A stretch of DNA of 64,000 nucleotides from Serripes groenlandicus (taxonomy: Eukaryota > Mollusca > Bivalvia > Cardiida > Cardiidae): the NCBI GenBank assembly GCA_031761405.1, contig JASEVX010000007.1:63855573-63919572 (forward strand), written 5' to 3'. A program made the position numbers and the translations under genes. A model generated the notes under the pieces. That model was given only the letters and a program-made list of their open reading frames with translations. It did no database searches and had not been told where the DNA came from. Below, in pieces: positions 13,001 to 27,500 of this stretch; positions within the stretch are counted from its first letter, which is position 1, and every line of letters begins with the position of its first letter.

Positions 13001-14125
13001 CCGTTGAACCACAGGCGTCCGAGTTTTCTTTTGAAAAAAACAACAACAACGCACCACAATACCTGGTTAAACTACTACAAATAGTCTTTATATGGTCCAT
13101 ATACTATATAGAAATAACGACCGAATTGTTATCGTATGAGAAAACTCGGGGAATCCCAAACAGGACCGTGTTACTATAAATATACTCCCTATTGTATTAT
13201 ATTATTATTAACGAAGCTATTAATAGTAATACGGTCCTGCGTGGGATTCCCCAAATGTTCTCATACGCTCATTATTATTATTATAATATATGGACAATAT
13301 ATAGAGACTATTTGTAGTATGTCTTAAAGAGTAATCTTGTGTTTTATTTCCATTTTTTTCAAATGAAAACTCGGACGCCTGTGGTTGTACCGAAACGCAA
13401 CGTTTTATAAAATGTATAAAAAAGAATAATGTTTACCTGGCGTGGGGCGTCTGTCGGCGAGGCAGTTGGTATAGCATTACTAACCATTGGTAAAGGAAAC
13501 ATTTGCTTAATTTCCTCTGGACTCAGCTGGCCAAGTGCCTCAAAAAGTTGCTGATTTTCAATCCTTTCCTTTCCACAGGAGATCGAAGCTGAAAACGTGC
13601 TATCTCCGCTAAGTACATAATGGAAAAGAGAAAAGCTAAAATATCTCGAGGGCTTGGCGTGAAACGGTTGTAACTAAAATTTGTATTTTTTTACCAAGGT
13701 TAATCACCTCACCATAAAGTCTTTATTAGCGTTAAATCATTTTTCTTGGTAAACAATGGAAATTTAGGTGCCATTGCTTGTTCTGAGCAATGGCACCTAA
13801 ATTCGCATTGTTTACAAAGGAGTCAAAATTACCCCTAAACCAGGGTATTCAAAATAGGTTTTTAGTCACAACCGTTTCACGCCAAGCCCTTGAATTATGT
13901 CATGTAAAACAACTTTTTCTTTACTTTTTCAGTCAGTCTGCAGTGTCAAAAATCTTGGAAGAGGGATCGTGTTAATTTCCCACTGTTTTAAATATTCCCC
14001 CTACATCTGTATTAAGGGGGAGGGTTGGATTCTTTTACTTAGACAATAAAGGAGAAATGCCTCAATTTGTTCATAAAATCAATTTTCAGATAAAGTTTCC
14101 TCCTTGTTGGACACTGGCCTGTGTA

Positions 14126-14165
<40 letters not shown>

Positions 14166-15538
14166 TATATATATATTCCCTTTTTCTAAATGATATTGAA
14201 AATGCTTTTCACCATTCTAATACTATTGCGGTGACCATTGATCAACTATCTATATATTTATTATTATTTGCTGACGATGCAGTAATGTTTGCGGAATCAA
14301 AGGAGGCACTGCAGGAGAACCTGAATTGCTTAAAGAGTTATTGTGACAAATGGAGTCTGACTGTAAATGTTGAAAAAACAAAGGTTATGATTTTTAGGAA
14401 AAAGGGTGTTCTGAAAGAAGATTATACATGGACATACCAAGGTGAAAACATTGAAATGGTAGAAAGTTTTAGCTATCTTGGGTTGGTGTTCTCCTGCAGG
14501 GGCTCATTTGTACAAGCAACATACGAATTAAAGGGCAAAGCGTTGCGATCAATGAACGCCTTGTTTAATGTCACAAATCAATTGGACGTGCCTATCAATA
14601 TCATGCTTGATTTATTTGATTCTCATGTCCAGTCTGTTTTGAATTATAGTTGTGAGGTCTGGGGACATTTATCTGCTGAAAACCTAGAATTAGTGCATAA
14701 AAAATTCTGTAAATGGATACTAAATGTTAAAACCAGCACTTCGACTCTGGCTATATACGCTGAACTTGGACGTTATCCTCTACAAATATCTAGATATATA
14801 CGTATTGTTAAGTACTGGCTAAAATTATACCAGGAAAAGTCACATAATTGTATCCTCAGAACGTTGACATTGGATCAAAGATCTCGAGCAGAAAGGGATG
14901 TAAATATTGTTAACTGGTCATCCAAAGTTCGCGATATCCTGCAAAATGCAGGATTTCGCGAGATTTGGTTGTATCCGGAGTCTGTAAATGCTAATGTATT
15001 TGTACCTCTGCTACGGCAAAGATTAAGGGATATGTATATATGTACATGGCAAGAAAGTATCAAATATTACTCATCACTTTCACTTTTTAGACAGTTTAAA
15101 ATAATATTTAAACGGTCTAGCTATTTGGACATTTTAACTTTTCCAAAGTATAGAAACATTATATCTAAGCTAAGGTTGACATCCCATAAATTAAGAATTG
15201 AAACTGGTCGTCATGAAAACATTGAAAGGAACCAAAGAATTTGTACCTTATGTAATTTGAATGATTTGGAGGATGAGTTCCATTTTGTATTAGTTTGTCC
15301 GTTCTATGAAACATTAAGAAAACAATTCATACCGCGCTATTACGCACAACGTCCGAGTATGTACAAGTTCATAGAACTCTTAAACACAGAAAGAAAAAAA
15401 TATTTATGTAATCTTGCGTCATTTTGCCTCAAAGCTTTTGAGATGAGAAAACTCTCTATTTGAAAATAAAAAGCATCATTATTAGACGGGCGTTAACAGT
15501 CCCACTTTCTTTCTTGATATAATTAATTTCATATTGAA

Positions 15539-15575
<37 letters not shown>

Positions 15576-18500
15576 AGTATGTGTATGGGTATGTGTATAT
15601 ATATATATAATTATATAGTTACTTGTGTATATATGTGTATTTATACATATGCATATAAACTTGATTTAAACTTATTTAAACTTATTTAATTTAAACTTAG
15701 TTAAGTACTATTTCTCAACTATTTCATTGTCTTAACCATTTCTGTATGTATATTTGTGAATATCAACCATGGGCTGTATATGCTTAAGTTGAAAATAAAA
15801 TTTCTGTTCTGTTCTATATAATAAGATCTGTCTTTCGCTTAAGGCAGTCAGTTATGCTTTTCATACTGGACGGCTCTGGAGCAGAGATTCAAGGGTAATA
15901 CAGAAACTGATTAACTCTTTTCCACCTACAACAATTCTGCAGCAGATGACTTTCAAAACATCTAAAAAAAAATATTGAAAATCTCTGAAAATGAAAGTAC
16001 AATAATAGAGTTGAAAACATGGTGACAAAATGAGAAATTGCTCATTTTGAGCAATTTCTTCTTTTATCTCCATGTTTTCAAAAGTCGTCAGCTGCAGAGG
16101 CGTCAGAAAGCGTCGATATGAGAGAAAGAATTACAACTATCAAATTCTCCATTTTGCACATTGTAACTAACTTAATATAAAATCAAATTCTCCATTTAAC
16201 CAGCGGTTAAATGATCAAGCTATCGTTTCAAAAAACTTGAACTCTCTATTTTACAAACAGTTACACAGTCAAGCTATCGTTTCGCCAAAACCTTTTTGAC
16301 CTTACTTGTTTCTATGAAATTCCACATCATCAATGTGAACAACATGGCCGGCAGGACAAAGGAATCTCTGGACGATGTTCTTCATGGATTGTGTCACTTT
16401 GTACGATTGTGCTGCGGTCATGGTACCCATAAATTGTATCTTTAATTCTTGAGAAATTGGATAAAATATGCAAATCATTATTTAATAAAATATCTTCTGA
16501 TGCAACTGAGTAAAATATACTAGATGTGATCAATTTTTATTATATGAGCCGTTCCGCTAGAAAACCAACACTGCGTAAAGTATCGACACGAGTCAGCCTA
16601 AGCATGCCGCGCAGGCTAACACTTTTCGCCTCCTGTGGATTTTGCGTAAAGTATCAACACGGATCAGCCTAAGCATGCCGCGCAGGCTAACACTTTTCGC
16701 CTCCTGTGGATTTTCTGTTTCAATAATCATTATTCTATACCTTTATACCCTTAAGACGGAATGTGTCGGCCCGGATTAGCCTGCGCTGACTCGGCAGGCT
16801 GATCTGTGTCGATACATTATGCAGAGTCCATAGTGTTGGTTTTCTCGTGGAACGGCTCATATACAGTAGTCTACATACACGAATGTTTGGAGGAACACAT
16901 GTCAATATATTAGTGAGGGAGAGCAGGTCGATCAGAGAAAGGAACCTTATGTTTGTCACGACAAACACAGGCGACTCAAAACTTGACTTATTATACAACG
17001 ATTTATTGCGACGCAGATTTGCGATGAATGTGTTTTCCAAAACAGACCTATAGTTAAATATATGTTGGTGAGATATTCAAAACACTCAAAACTATATATT
17101 TTTATGCTTTTGTTATCTATTTAGTAAGATGCCTACATTTAAGGAACGTACTTTTTGCAGTGGTAGCTATATTTGTGTTTTTAAGAATACGTTTTGCCAA
17201 CAACAAAATACATCTGCAGCAGACAACGCCGAAAGTATCTCGGGCAAAGGTGAACTATCGTTATAAATGAAAGAATAACTATGGAAAAGATTTGAAAACA
17301 TTGTGGGAAAAATGCTCATCAAAGGTCTACTGCATCTGCGTCAAATTTCGTCTCCATTCGGGAAAGATTTATTCAAATGTTTATTGTTAATAACTAACCA
17401 TTAGTTACAGCCGTAGTTGGTGACATGTGATTGATATCAGTTGTTGGTGGCAAAGTCGTAGTGCGTTTTAAGTCTTCCTTAGCGGTAGTAGAGTGTTCTG
17501 TCAACAACGAGTTAAACGTTTGAACTGCAATGTGTGCAGACGATGCTGATACACTGGAAGACGGACCGCTTTGAGACACTGACCCTATGGGAATCGTTGT
17601 TTGGTTCTCCGCTGACGAAGTCGTTACTGTCGACTCCATGGTCACTACAGATCCTGCTATTCCGCCTACAGTAGATGTCGTTGGTAACTTTGTAGATTCT
17701 GTTAAGTGTTCCGTTGATACTTTAGTCGATAGCTTTTGGCAAATATAAGAACCTTGCGTATTTATACAATTTGAAATGTGTGGGCACAAATCGGGACTGT
17801 TCAAACATTCATTGACATCATCTGTACAGTATGGTCCTTGGTATCCTGTACCATCACACGAACAATTAAATGCTCCGTCTGTATTGTTACATGATCCGCC
17901 ATTTTGACACGGCCTTAGGGTTTTGCATTCGTTTATATCAACCGTACAGCTATGTCCTGCATATCCTGTATCGTCACATGAGCATACATAGGATCCAATT
18001 GTATTGTTACATATGCCGCCATGTTTACAGGGCATGCTGATAAGGCATTCGTCAGTATCTAACGTACACTCATGGCCTGTGTAGCCAGTACCGTCACATG
18101 AGCATACATAGGATCCAATTGTATTGTTACATATGCCACTATGTTTACACAGTTTGTTATCTTTCAAACACTCATTTACGTCATTATTGCAATTCTTTCC
18201 CAGGAATCCTGTTCCCTTACAATTACACATGTACGAGCTATCTGTATTAGTACATATTCCACGATTCATGCACGGTGATTTAATACACTCGTTAATGTCG
18301 TGCGAACAGTTTTCTAGAGTATATCCAGTGTTTCGACAATCACAGGCGTAGGAACCAAGCGTGTTAGTGCATCGTCCGCCATTTTTGCAGGGATGTATAT
18401 CAGTGCACTCGTCGATGTCTATTGAACAGTTAGATCCAGTAAAGCCAGTATTCGCGCAGTCGCAATGAAACGTTCCATGTTCATTTATGCATTTTCCTTT

Positions 18501-21500
18501 ATTCAGACATGGATTCGACCTTTCACACTCGTTGATGTCGACCGAGCAGTCTCTACCGTGATAACCGGTGTTTGTACAATTACAGCTGAAATTACCAACT
18601 GTATTCTGGCATTGTCCATTGTGTTGACACGGAGCAAAATGTCGACACTCGTTAATGTCAGTTTTACAGTTTGAACCGTTAAATCCTGTGTTAGTGCAGT
18701 CGCACTTAAACGACCCATTGTAGTTTGTACATTGACCGCCATTGTGACAAAACCCCGTGTCCAGACATTCGTTGATGTCGAATTGACAATGTAAACCCCT
18801 ATAACCTGTATGTTCACAATTACAACTATATGAGCCTTTAGTATTTATACACAACCCATTATGTTTGCATGGATTACTGGAACATTCATTAATATCAAAT
18901 TCACAATGCTTTCCGCTATATCCCGTGTTGGCACAACCACACGAAAATGATCCTGGAGAGTTGTTACATGTACCGTTATGTTGACATGGGTGATTTGAAC
19001 ATTCATCAATGTCAGTTTCACAATGTGTACCTCTATATCCCGTGTTGGCACAACCACACGAAAATGATCCTGGAGAGTTGTTACATGTACCGTTATGTTG
19101 ACATGGGTGACTTGAACATTCATCAATATCAGTTTCACAATGTGTACCACTATATCCCGTATTGGTACAATTGCAAGCGAATGATCCAGGAGAGTTGAGA
19201 CATACACCGTCGTGTTGACATGGATGACTTAAACACTCATTTATATCAGTTTCACAATGTGTACCCCTATATCCCGTATTGTCACAATTGCAAGCAAACG
19301 ATCCAGGAGAGTTAAGACATTTACCGTTATGTTGACATTGACGACTTGAACATTCATCAATGTCAGTTTCGCAATGCTTTCCGCTATATCCCGTTTTGAC
19401 ACAACCACACACAAATGATCCTAAAGAGTTGGTACATGTACCGTTATGTTGACATGGTTGACTTGAACATTCATCAATATCAGTTTCACAATGTGAACCA
19501 CTATATCCCGTATTGGTACAGTTGCAAGCGAACGATCCTGGAGAGTTGGTACATGTACCGTTATGTTGACATGGGTGACTTGAACATTCATCAATGTCAG
19601 TTTCACAATGTGTACCACTATATCCCGTATTGGTACAATTGCAAGCAAACGATCCAGGTGAGTTAAGACATTTACCGTTATGTTGACATGGTTGACTTGA
19701 ACATTCATCAATGTCAGTTTCGCAATGTGTACCTCTATATCCCGTGTTGGCACAACCACACGAAAATGATCCTGGAGAGTTGGTACATGTACCGTTATGT
19801 TGACATGGTTGACTTGAACATTCATCAATGTCAGATTCACAATGAGCACCACTATATCCCGTATTGGTACAATTGCAAGCGAACGATCCTGGAGAGTTGG
19901 TACATGTACCGTTATGTTGACATGGGTGATTTGAACATTCATCAATGTCAGTTTCACAATGTGTACCACTATATCCCGTATTGGTACAATTGCAAACGAA
20001 CGATCCTTGAGAGTTGTGACATATACCGTTATGTTGACATTGGTGACTGGAACATTCATCTATGTCAGATTCACAATGCTTTCCGCTATATCCCGTTTTG
20101 GCACAACCACACGAAAATGATCCTGGAGAATTGTTACATGTACCGTTATTTTGACATGGGTGATTTGAACATTCGTCAATATCAGTTTCACAATGTGTAC
20201 CACTATATCCCGTATTGGCACAACCACACGAAAATGATCCTGGAGAGTTGTTACATGTACCGTTATGTTGACATTGACGACTTGAACATTCATCAATGTC
20301 AGTTTCGCAATGTGTACCTCTATATCCCGTGTTGGCACAACCACACGAAAATGATCCTGGAGAGTTGTAACATGTACCGTTATGTTGACATGGGTGACTT
20401 GAACATTCATCATTATCAGTTTCACAATGTGTACCACTATATCCCGTATTGGTACAATTGCAAGCGAACGATCCTAGATTGTTGTTACATGTACCGTTAT
20501 GTTCACATGGGTGACTTGAACATTCATTTATATCAGTTTCACAATGTGTACCACTATATCCCGTATTGGTACAATTGCAAGCGAATGATCCAGGAGAGTT
20601 GAGACATACACCGTCGTGTTGACATGGATGACTGGAACACTCATTTATATCAGTTTCACAATGTGTACCACTATATCCCGTATTGTCACAATTGCAAGCA
20701 AACGATCCAGGAGAGTTAAGACATTTACCGTTATGTTGACATTGACGACTTGAACATTCATCAATGTCAGTTTCGCAATGCTTCCCCCTATATCCCGTTT
20801 TGACACAACCACACACAAATGATCCTAAAGAGTTGGTACATGTACCGTTATGTTGACATGGGTGACTTGAACATTCATCAATGTCAGTTTCACAATGTGT
20901 ACCACTATATCCCGTATTGGTACAATTGCAAGCGAACGATCCTGGAGAGTTGTGACATATACCGTTATGTTGACATTGGTGACTGGAACATTCATCTATG
21001 TCAGATTCACAATGCTTTCCGCTATATCCAGTTTTGGCACAACCACACGAAAATGATCCTGGAGAATTGTTACACGTACCGTTATTTTGACATGGGTGAT
21101 TTGAACATTCGTCAATATCAGTTTCACAATGTGTACCACTATATCCCGTATTGGCACATTTGCAGGTAAACGATCCTGGAGAGTTGTTACATGTACCGTT
21201 ATGTTGACATGGATTACTGGAACATTCATCAATATCAGATTCACAATGTGTACCACTATATCCCGTGTTGGCACAACCACACGAAAATGATCCTGGAGAG
21301 TTGTGACATTTACCGTTATGTTGACATGGATGACTTAAACATTCATCAATATCAGATTCACAATGTGTACCACTATATCCCGTGTTGGCACAACCACACG
21401 AAAAGGATCCTGGAAAATTGTTACATGTACCGTTATGTTGACATGGGTACATCTTGTTACACTCATTAATATCGACAGTACAGTTCGGTCCCGTATATCC

Positions 21501-24500
21501 ACTATTGCTACATTCACACTTGTATCCACCCTCAGTGTTAATGCATAGTCCGCCATGCTGACAATATTGTTTAAGATGGCACTCGTCTGTGTCATTCGCA
21601 CAGGTTGGTCCACTATAACCCGTGTTGCTACAGTCACATCGATATCCACTCTCGTGATTCTTACATTTTCCGCTGTGTTTGCATGGTGTCAATATTCGAC
21701 AAGCATCTGTTAACAGGGAACAATTAAGTCCACCATACCCAGTGTGTGCACAGTTACAATTATAACCGCCTGCAGTATTACTACAGTGTCCATCATGCTC
21801 ACAAGGATTGTTCTTACCGTGACACTCGTCAATGTCGTGTTCGCAATTGTCACCCGTATACCCATTGTCACATGTACAAACATAGGATCCTTTATTATTT
21901 TCACACTTCCCATGATGGTTACATGTGTTTAAATCCTCACATTCATTAATATCATCAGTACAATTTAGTCCGTTAAACCCGGAATTTTTGCAATTACATC
22001 TATATGATCCGACAATATTTATACAGTTACCACCATTATTACAGGGCAATGAAATGTGACACTCGTTTACATCTTTTTCACAATTGTTACCAGTGTACCC
22101 TGTATTGGTACAATGGCAAGCGAACGATCCTGGAGTGTCGTTACATTTACCGTTATGTTGACATGGGTGACTTGAACATTCATCAATGTCAGTTTCACAA
22201 TGTGAACCACTATATCCCGTATTGGTACAATTGCAAGCGAACGATCCTGGAGAGTTGCGACATATACCGTTATGTTGACATTGGTGACTGGAACATTCAT
22301 CTATGTCAGATTCACAATGCTTTCCGCTATATCCCGTTTTGGCACAACCACACGAAAATGATCCTGGAGAATTGTTACATGTACCGTTATTTTGACATGG
22401 GTGATTTGAACATTCGTCAATATCAGTTTCGCAATGTGTACCACTATATCCCGTATTGGCACATTTGCAGGTAAACGATCCTGGAGAGTTGTTACATGTA
22501 CCGTTATGTTCACATGGATTATTGGAACATTCATCAATGTCAGATTCACAATGAGCACCACTATATCCCGTCTTGGCACAACCACACGAAAATGATCCTG
22601 GAGAATTGTTACATGTACCGTTATGTTGACATGGGTACATCTTGTTACACTCATTAATATCGACAGTACAGTTCGGTCCCGTATATCCACTATTGCTACA
22701 TTCGCACTTGTATCCACCCTCAGTGTTAATGCATAGTCCGCCATGCTGACAATATTGTTTAAGATGGCACTCGTCTGTGTCATTCGCACAGGTTGGTCCA
22801 CTATAACCCGTGTTTCTACAGTCACATCGATATCCACTCTCGTGATTCTTACATTTTCCGTTGTGTTTGCATGGTGACAATATTCGACAAGCATCTGTTA
22901 ACAGAGAACAATTAAGTCCACCATACCCAGTGTGTGTACAGTTACAATTGTAACCGCCTGCAGTATTATTACAGTGTCCATCATGCTGACATGGATTGTT
23001 CTTACCGTGACACTCGTCAATGTCGTGTTCGCAATTGACCCCCGTATACCCATTGTCACATGTACAAGCATAGGATCCTTTATTATTTTCACAATTCCCA
23101 TGATGGTTACATGTGTTTAAATCCTCACATTCATTGATATCATCAGAACAATTAAGTCCGTTAAACCCGGAATGTGTGCAATTACATCTATATGATCCAA
23201 CACTATTTATACAGTTACCACCATTATTACAGGGCAATGAAATGTGACACTCGTTTACATCTTTTTCACAATTGTTACCACTGTACCCTGTATTGGTACA
23301 ATGACAAGCGAACGATCCTGGAGAGTTGTTACATCTACCGTTATGTTGACATGGGTGACTTGAACATTCATCAATGTCAAATTCGCAATGTGTACCGCTA
23401 TATCCAGTATTGGTACAACCACACGAAAATGATCCAGGAGAGTTGTTACATTTACCACCATTTTTGCATGGATTTATCGTCTCACATTCATTTATGTCCT
23501 GTGTGCACGAAAACCCAGAATACCCTGTCCCAGTACAGTCACATTGATATCCACCCGGATGGTTCGAACATGTTCCATTGTTTTTACAAGAATGTAAGAT
23601 TTCATCACATTCATCAATGTCACGTAAACACGTTGGTCCCGTGTATCCGGTTCCGCTACAGTCACAATTGAATCCTCCCGGACTGTTTGAACACGTTCCA
23701 TTATGTTTACAATGGTGTAAATCTTGACATTCATCTACATCTTGTGTACAGTTATCTCCACTGTATCCGGTACCCTTACAATCGCAGTTGTAAGACCCTG
23801 CTATGTTATGACAAGTGCCATTGTGTTTGCACGGACTCTGTTTACACTCATCTATATCTTTCTCGCAATGTCTACCATCAAATCCATGGTTGCACACACA
23901 ATTGAAACGACCAGGTGTATTCTTGCATGTGCCGTTCTTGCAGATGCTAGCGCTAGCACATTCATCCCTGTCGTGACAGTCTGGTGGTATAAAACCAGGA
24001 TAACAGGTACAGTTGTACGATCCCGGATAGTTATTACATCTTCCACCAGTACCACAAGGGTTCTGCCTCGAACTAGGCGTTTGATCATGGCACTCGTCAA
24101 TGTCTTGTTCACAGTGTCTCCCTTTAAAACCAGTATCAGTACAGTTACAACTGTAAGAACCGTGTGTGTTTACACATCGACCTCGATGTTGACACTGGTT
24201 CCTGTTCAGGCATTCGTCGATGTCATTCTCACAGTTTGTACCAGTAAATCCCACATTGCATTTACATGTGTAGGGTCCTGGAAAGTTGCTACAATGCCCA
24301 CCATTCAAACATGGGCTCTTAGTCGTGCATTCATTTATATCATCGGAACAGATCTCGCCACTATATCCGACAGGACAAATGCATCTGTATGATCCTACAA
24401 TGTTTAAACAATGCCCATTATTTCTACAAGGATTATTTGAGCATTCGTTTATATCCTGTGAACAATTTTTACCGTTATAGCCTGTGCTTGCACACTCACA

Positions 24501-27500
24501 TCTATACCCTCCCATTGTGTTTTTACATTTACTACCATGCTGACATGGGTAAATCCTGTTACACTCGTTAATATCGACTGTACAGTTCGATCCCGTATAT
24601 CCACTATTGTTACATTCGCACTTGTATCCACCTTCAGTGTTAATACATAGTCCGCCATGCTGACAATATTGTTTAAGATGGCACTCGTCTATGTCATTCG
24701 CACAGGTTGGTCCACTATAACCCGTGTTTCTACAGTCACATCGATATCCACTCTCGTGATTCTTACATTTTCCGTTGTGTTTGCATGGTGACAATATTCG
24801 ACAAGCATCTGTTAACAGAGAACAATTAAGTCCACCATACCCAGTGTGTGTACAGTTACAATTGTAACCGCCTGCAGTATTATTACAGTGTCCATCATGC
24901 TGACAAGGATTGTTCTTACCGTGACACTCGTCAATGTCGTGTTCGCAATTGTCACCCGTATACCCATTGTCACATGTACAAGCATAGGATCCTTTATTAT
25001 TTTCACACTTCCCATGATGGTTACATGTGTTTAAATCCTCACATTCATTGATATCATCAGAACAATTAAGTCCGTTAAACCCGGAATTTGTGCAATTACA
25101 TCTATATGATCCAACACTATTTATACAGTTACCACCATTATTACAGGGCAATGAAATGTGACACTCGTTTACATCTTTTTCACAATTGTTACCAGTGTAC
25201 CCTGTATTGGTACAATGGCAAGCGAACGATCCTGGAGAGTTGTTACATCTACCGTTATGTTGACATGGGTGACTTGAACATTCATCAATGTCAGTTTCAC
25301 AATGTGAACCACTATATCCCGTATTGGTACAATTGCAAGCGAACGATCCTGGAGAGTTGCGACATATACCGTTATGTTGACATTGGTGACTGGAACATTC
25401 ATCTATGTCAGATTCACAATGCTTTCCGCTATATCCCGTTTTGGCACAACCACACGAAAATGATCCTGGAGAATTGTTACATGTACCGTTATTTTGACAT
25501 GGGTGATTTGAACATTCGTCAATATCAGTTTCACAATGTGTACCACTATATCCCGTATTGGCACATTTGCAGGTAAACGATCCTGGAGAGTTGTTACATT
25601 TACCACCATTTTTGCATGGATTTATCGTCTCACATTCGTTTATGTCCTGTGTGCACGAAAACCCAGAATACCCTGTCCCAGTACAGTCACATTGATATCC
25701 ACCCGGATGGTTCGAACATGTTCCATTGTTTTTACAAGAATGTAAGATTTCATCACATTCATCAATGTCACGTAAACACGTTGGTCCCGTGTATCCGGTT
25801 CCGCTACAGTCACAATTGAATCCTCCGGGACTGTTTGAACACGTTCCATTATGTTTACAATGGTGTAAATCTTGACATTCATCTACATCTTGTGTACAGT
25901 TATCTCCACTGTATCCGATACCCTTACAATCGCAGTTGTAAGACCCTGCTATGTTATGACAGGCTCCATTGTGTTTGCACGGACTCTGTTTACACTCATC
26001 TATATCGTTCTGACAATTTACACCATCAAATCCATGGTTACACACACAATTGAAACGACCAGGTGTATTCTTGCATGTGCCGTTCTTGCAGATGCTAGCG
26101 CTAGCACACTCATCTCTGTCGTGACAGTCTGGTTGTATAAAACCGGGATAACAGGTACAGTTGTACGATCCCGGATAGTTATTACATCTTCTACCAGTAC
26201 CACAAGGGTTCTCACTCGAACTAGGCGTTTGATCATGACACTCGTCAACGTCTTGTTCACATTGTCTCCCTTTAAAACCAGTATCAGTACAGTTACAACT
26301 GTAAGAACCGTGTGTGTTTACACATCGACCTCGATGATGACACTGGTTCTTGTTCAGGCATTCGTCGATGTCATTCTCACAGTTTGTACCAGTAAATCCC
26401 ACATTGCATCTACATTTGTAAGATCCTTGATTGTTGTTACAATGCCCTCCATCCAAACACGGGCTCTTAGTGGTGCATTCATTTATATCGTTATCACAAT
26501 TTACACCTTGCCATCCTGTGTTACAGATACATTGATCATGATTAACATAACCATTAATGCAAGTACCTGCAATTGTAATAAGACAATTATATTTTGTATT
26601 ATAAACTGAACAACAAGTATAGGTTGTTAACTTGTTACGAGTTTAGTATTAAAAATACCAACAAATCCTTTTGTAAAAATGGGCAATCATTTGCTCAAAA
26701 AGCTTGTGTCTTAGCGTGATATGTAAAACTAGTAACACTTTTTAAACAGTATATCATAAATGTATCTCCTTAACGTGTGATATTGCTATTTAAAGCAAGA
26801 GAAACAAGTTTACTCGTGTAATTACTTAATTAAAACCCTGGTGCACCTTGGTAATACTATTAACAAAAGAAAATTGTAGACTAGGCGGGTGCATCTAAAA
26901 TGCAGTCTAAATTTAACCTATTTGTCAAGTTGTTTGGCGTAAAGAAACAGTTTGAAACATGGCCGAAATTTGATAGAGATGAACATTCGGATGAACTTTA
27001 AAGAATATAAAAAAAAAAGTTGTCTCTTGGAGTATGTTTTTTCTCAAATGTGTCCTAATGACCCGGATCTTCGCCACACTCGAACAAGCAGAACGACTTT
27101 TCTGATTATCTTTCAATATTGGATGAAACTGTGGACTCAACGTTTTTTCTTGAGGGCAGCATAACAGTCTATTTTTATACGTCACTTGATCCAGTTGTTA
27201 AATTGACCAGGAATTGATGGAAATGCATATTCTGATTAATTTCATAATGAAAAATGTTACACCTAGAGTCCATCAAGTCGGTTTTTTAAATATTGATCTA
27301 GCAACATTGTTTATGGGCCCGGTGACCCAAATTCAATATTGGCATATATTGATTTAATGGAGATGAATGTTCTGATCAATTGTTAAGATAACTCACGGAA
27401 TAAATGTTGCTTCTAATGTTCAAATGGTTTTTCAGAAAATCGTCCTAGTGACCTATTGCATCACCCCAATTAAGTGACCAATTTTTGAAATTGAATTATA

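Noticed and set aside
16330..16533. 67-codon frame over exon 7
   Set aside because: It ends in a stop before the donor and does not match the phase of neighbouring exons.
17399..26566. Fibrillin or Notch receptor
   Set aside because: No TB/8-Cys domains, no LNR, RAM or ankyrin repeats. N-terminus is MNNL-like and the tail is short.
18124..26609. Plus-strand and alternative minus-strand frames across the EGF exon
   Set aside because: Shadows of the EGF repeat; they repeat with the 117-base period and lack domains, whereas the chosen frame has six-Cys EGFs throughout.
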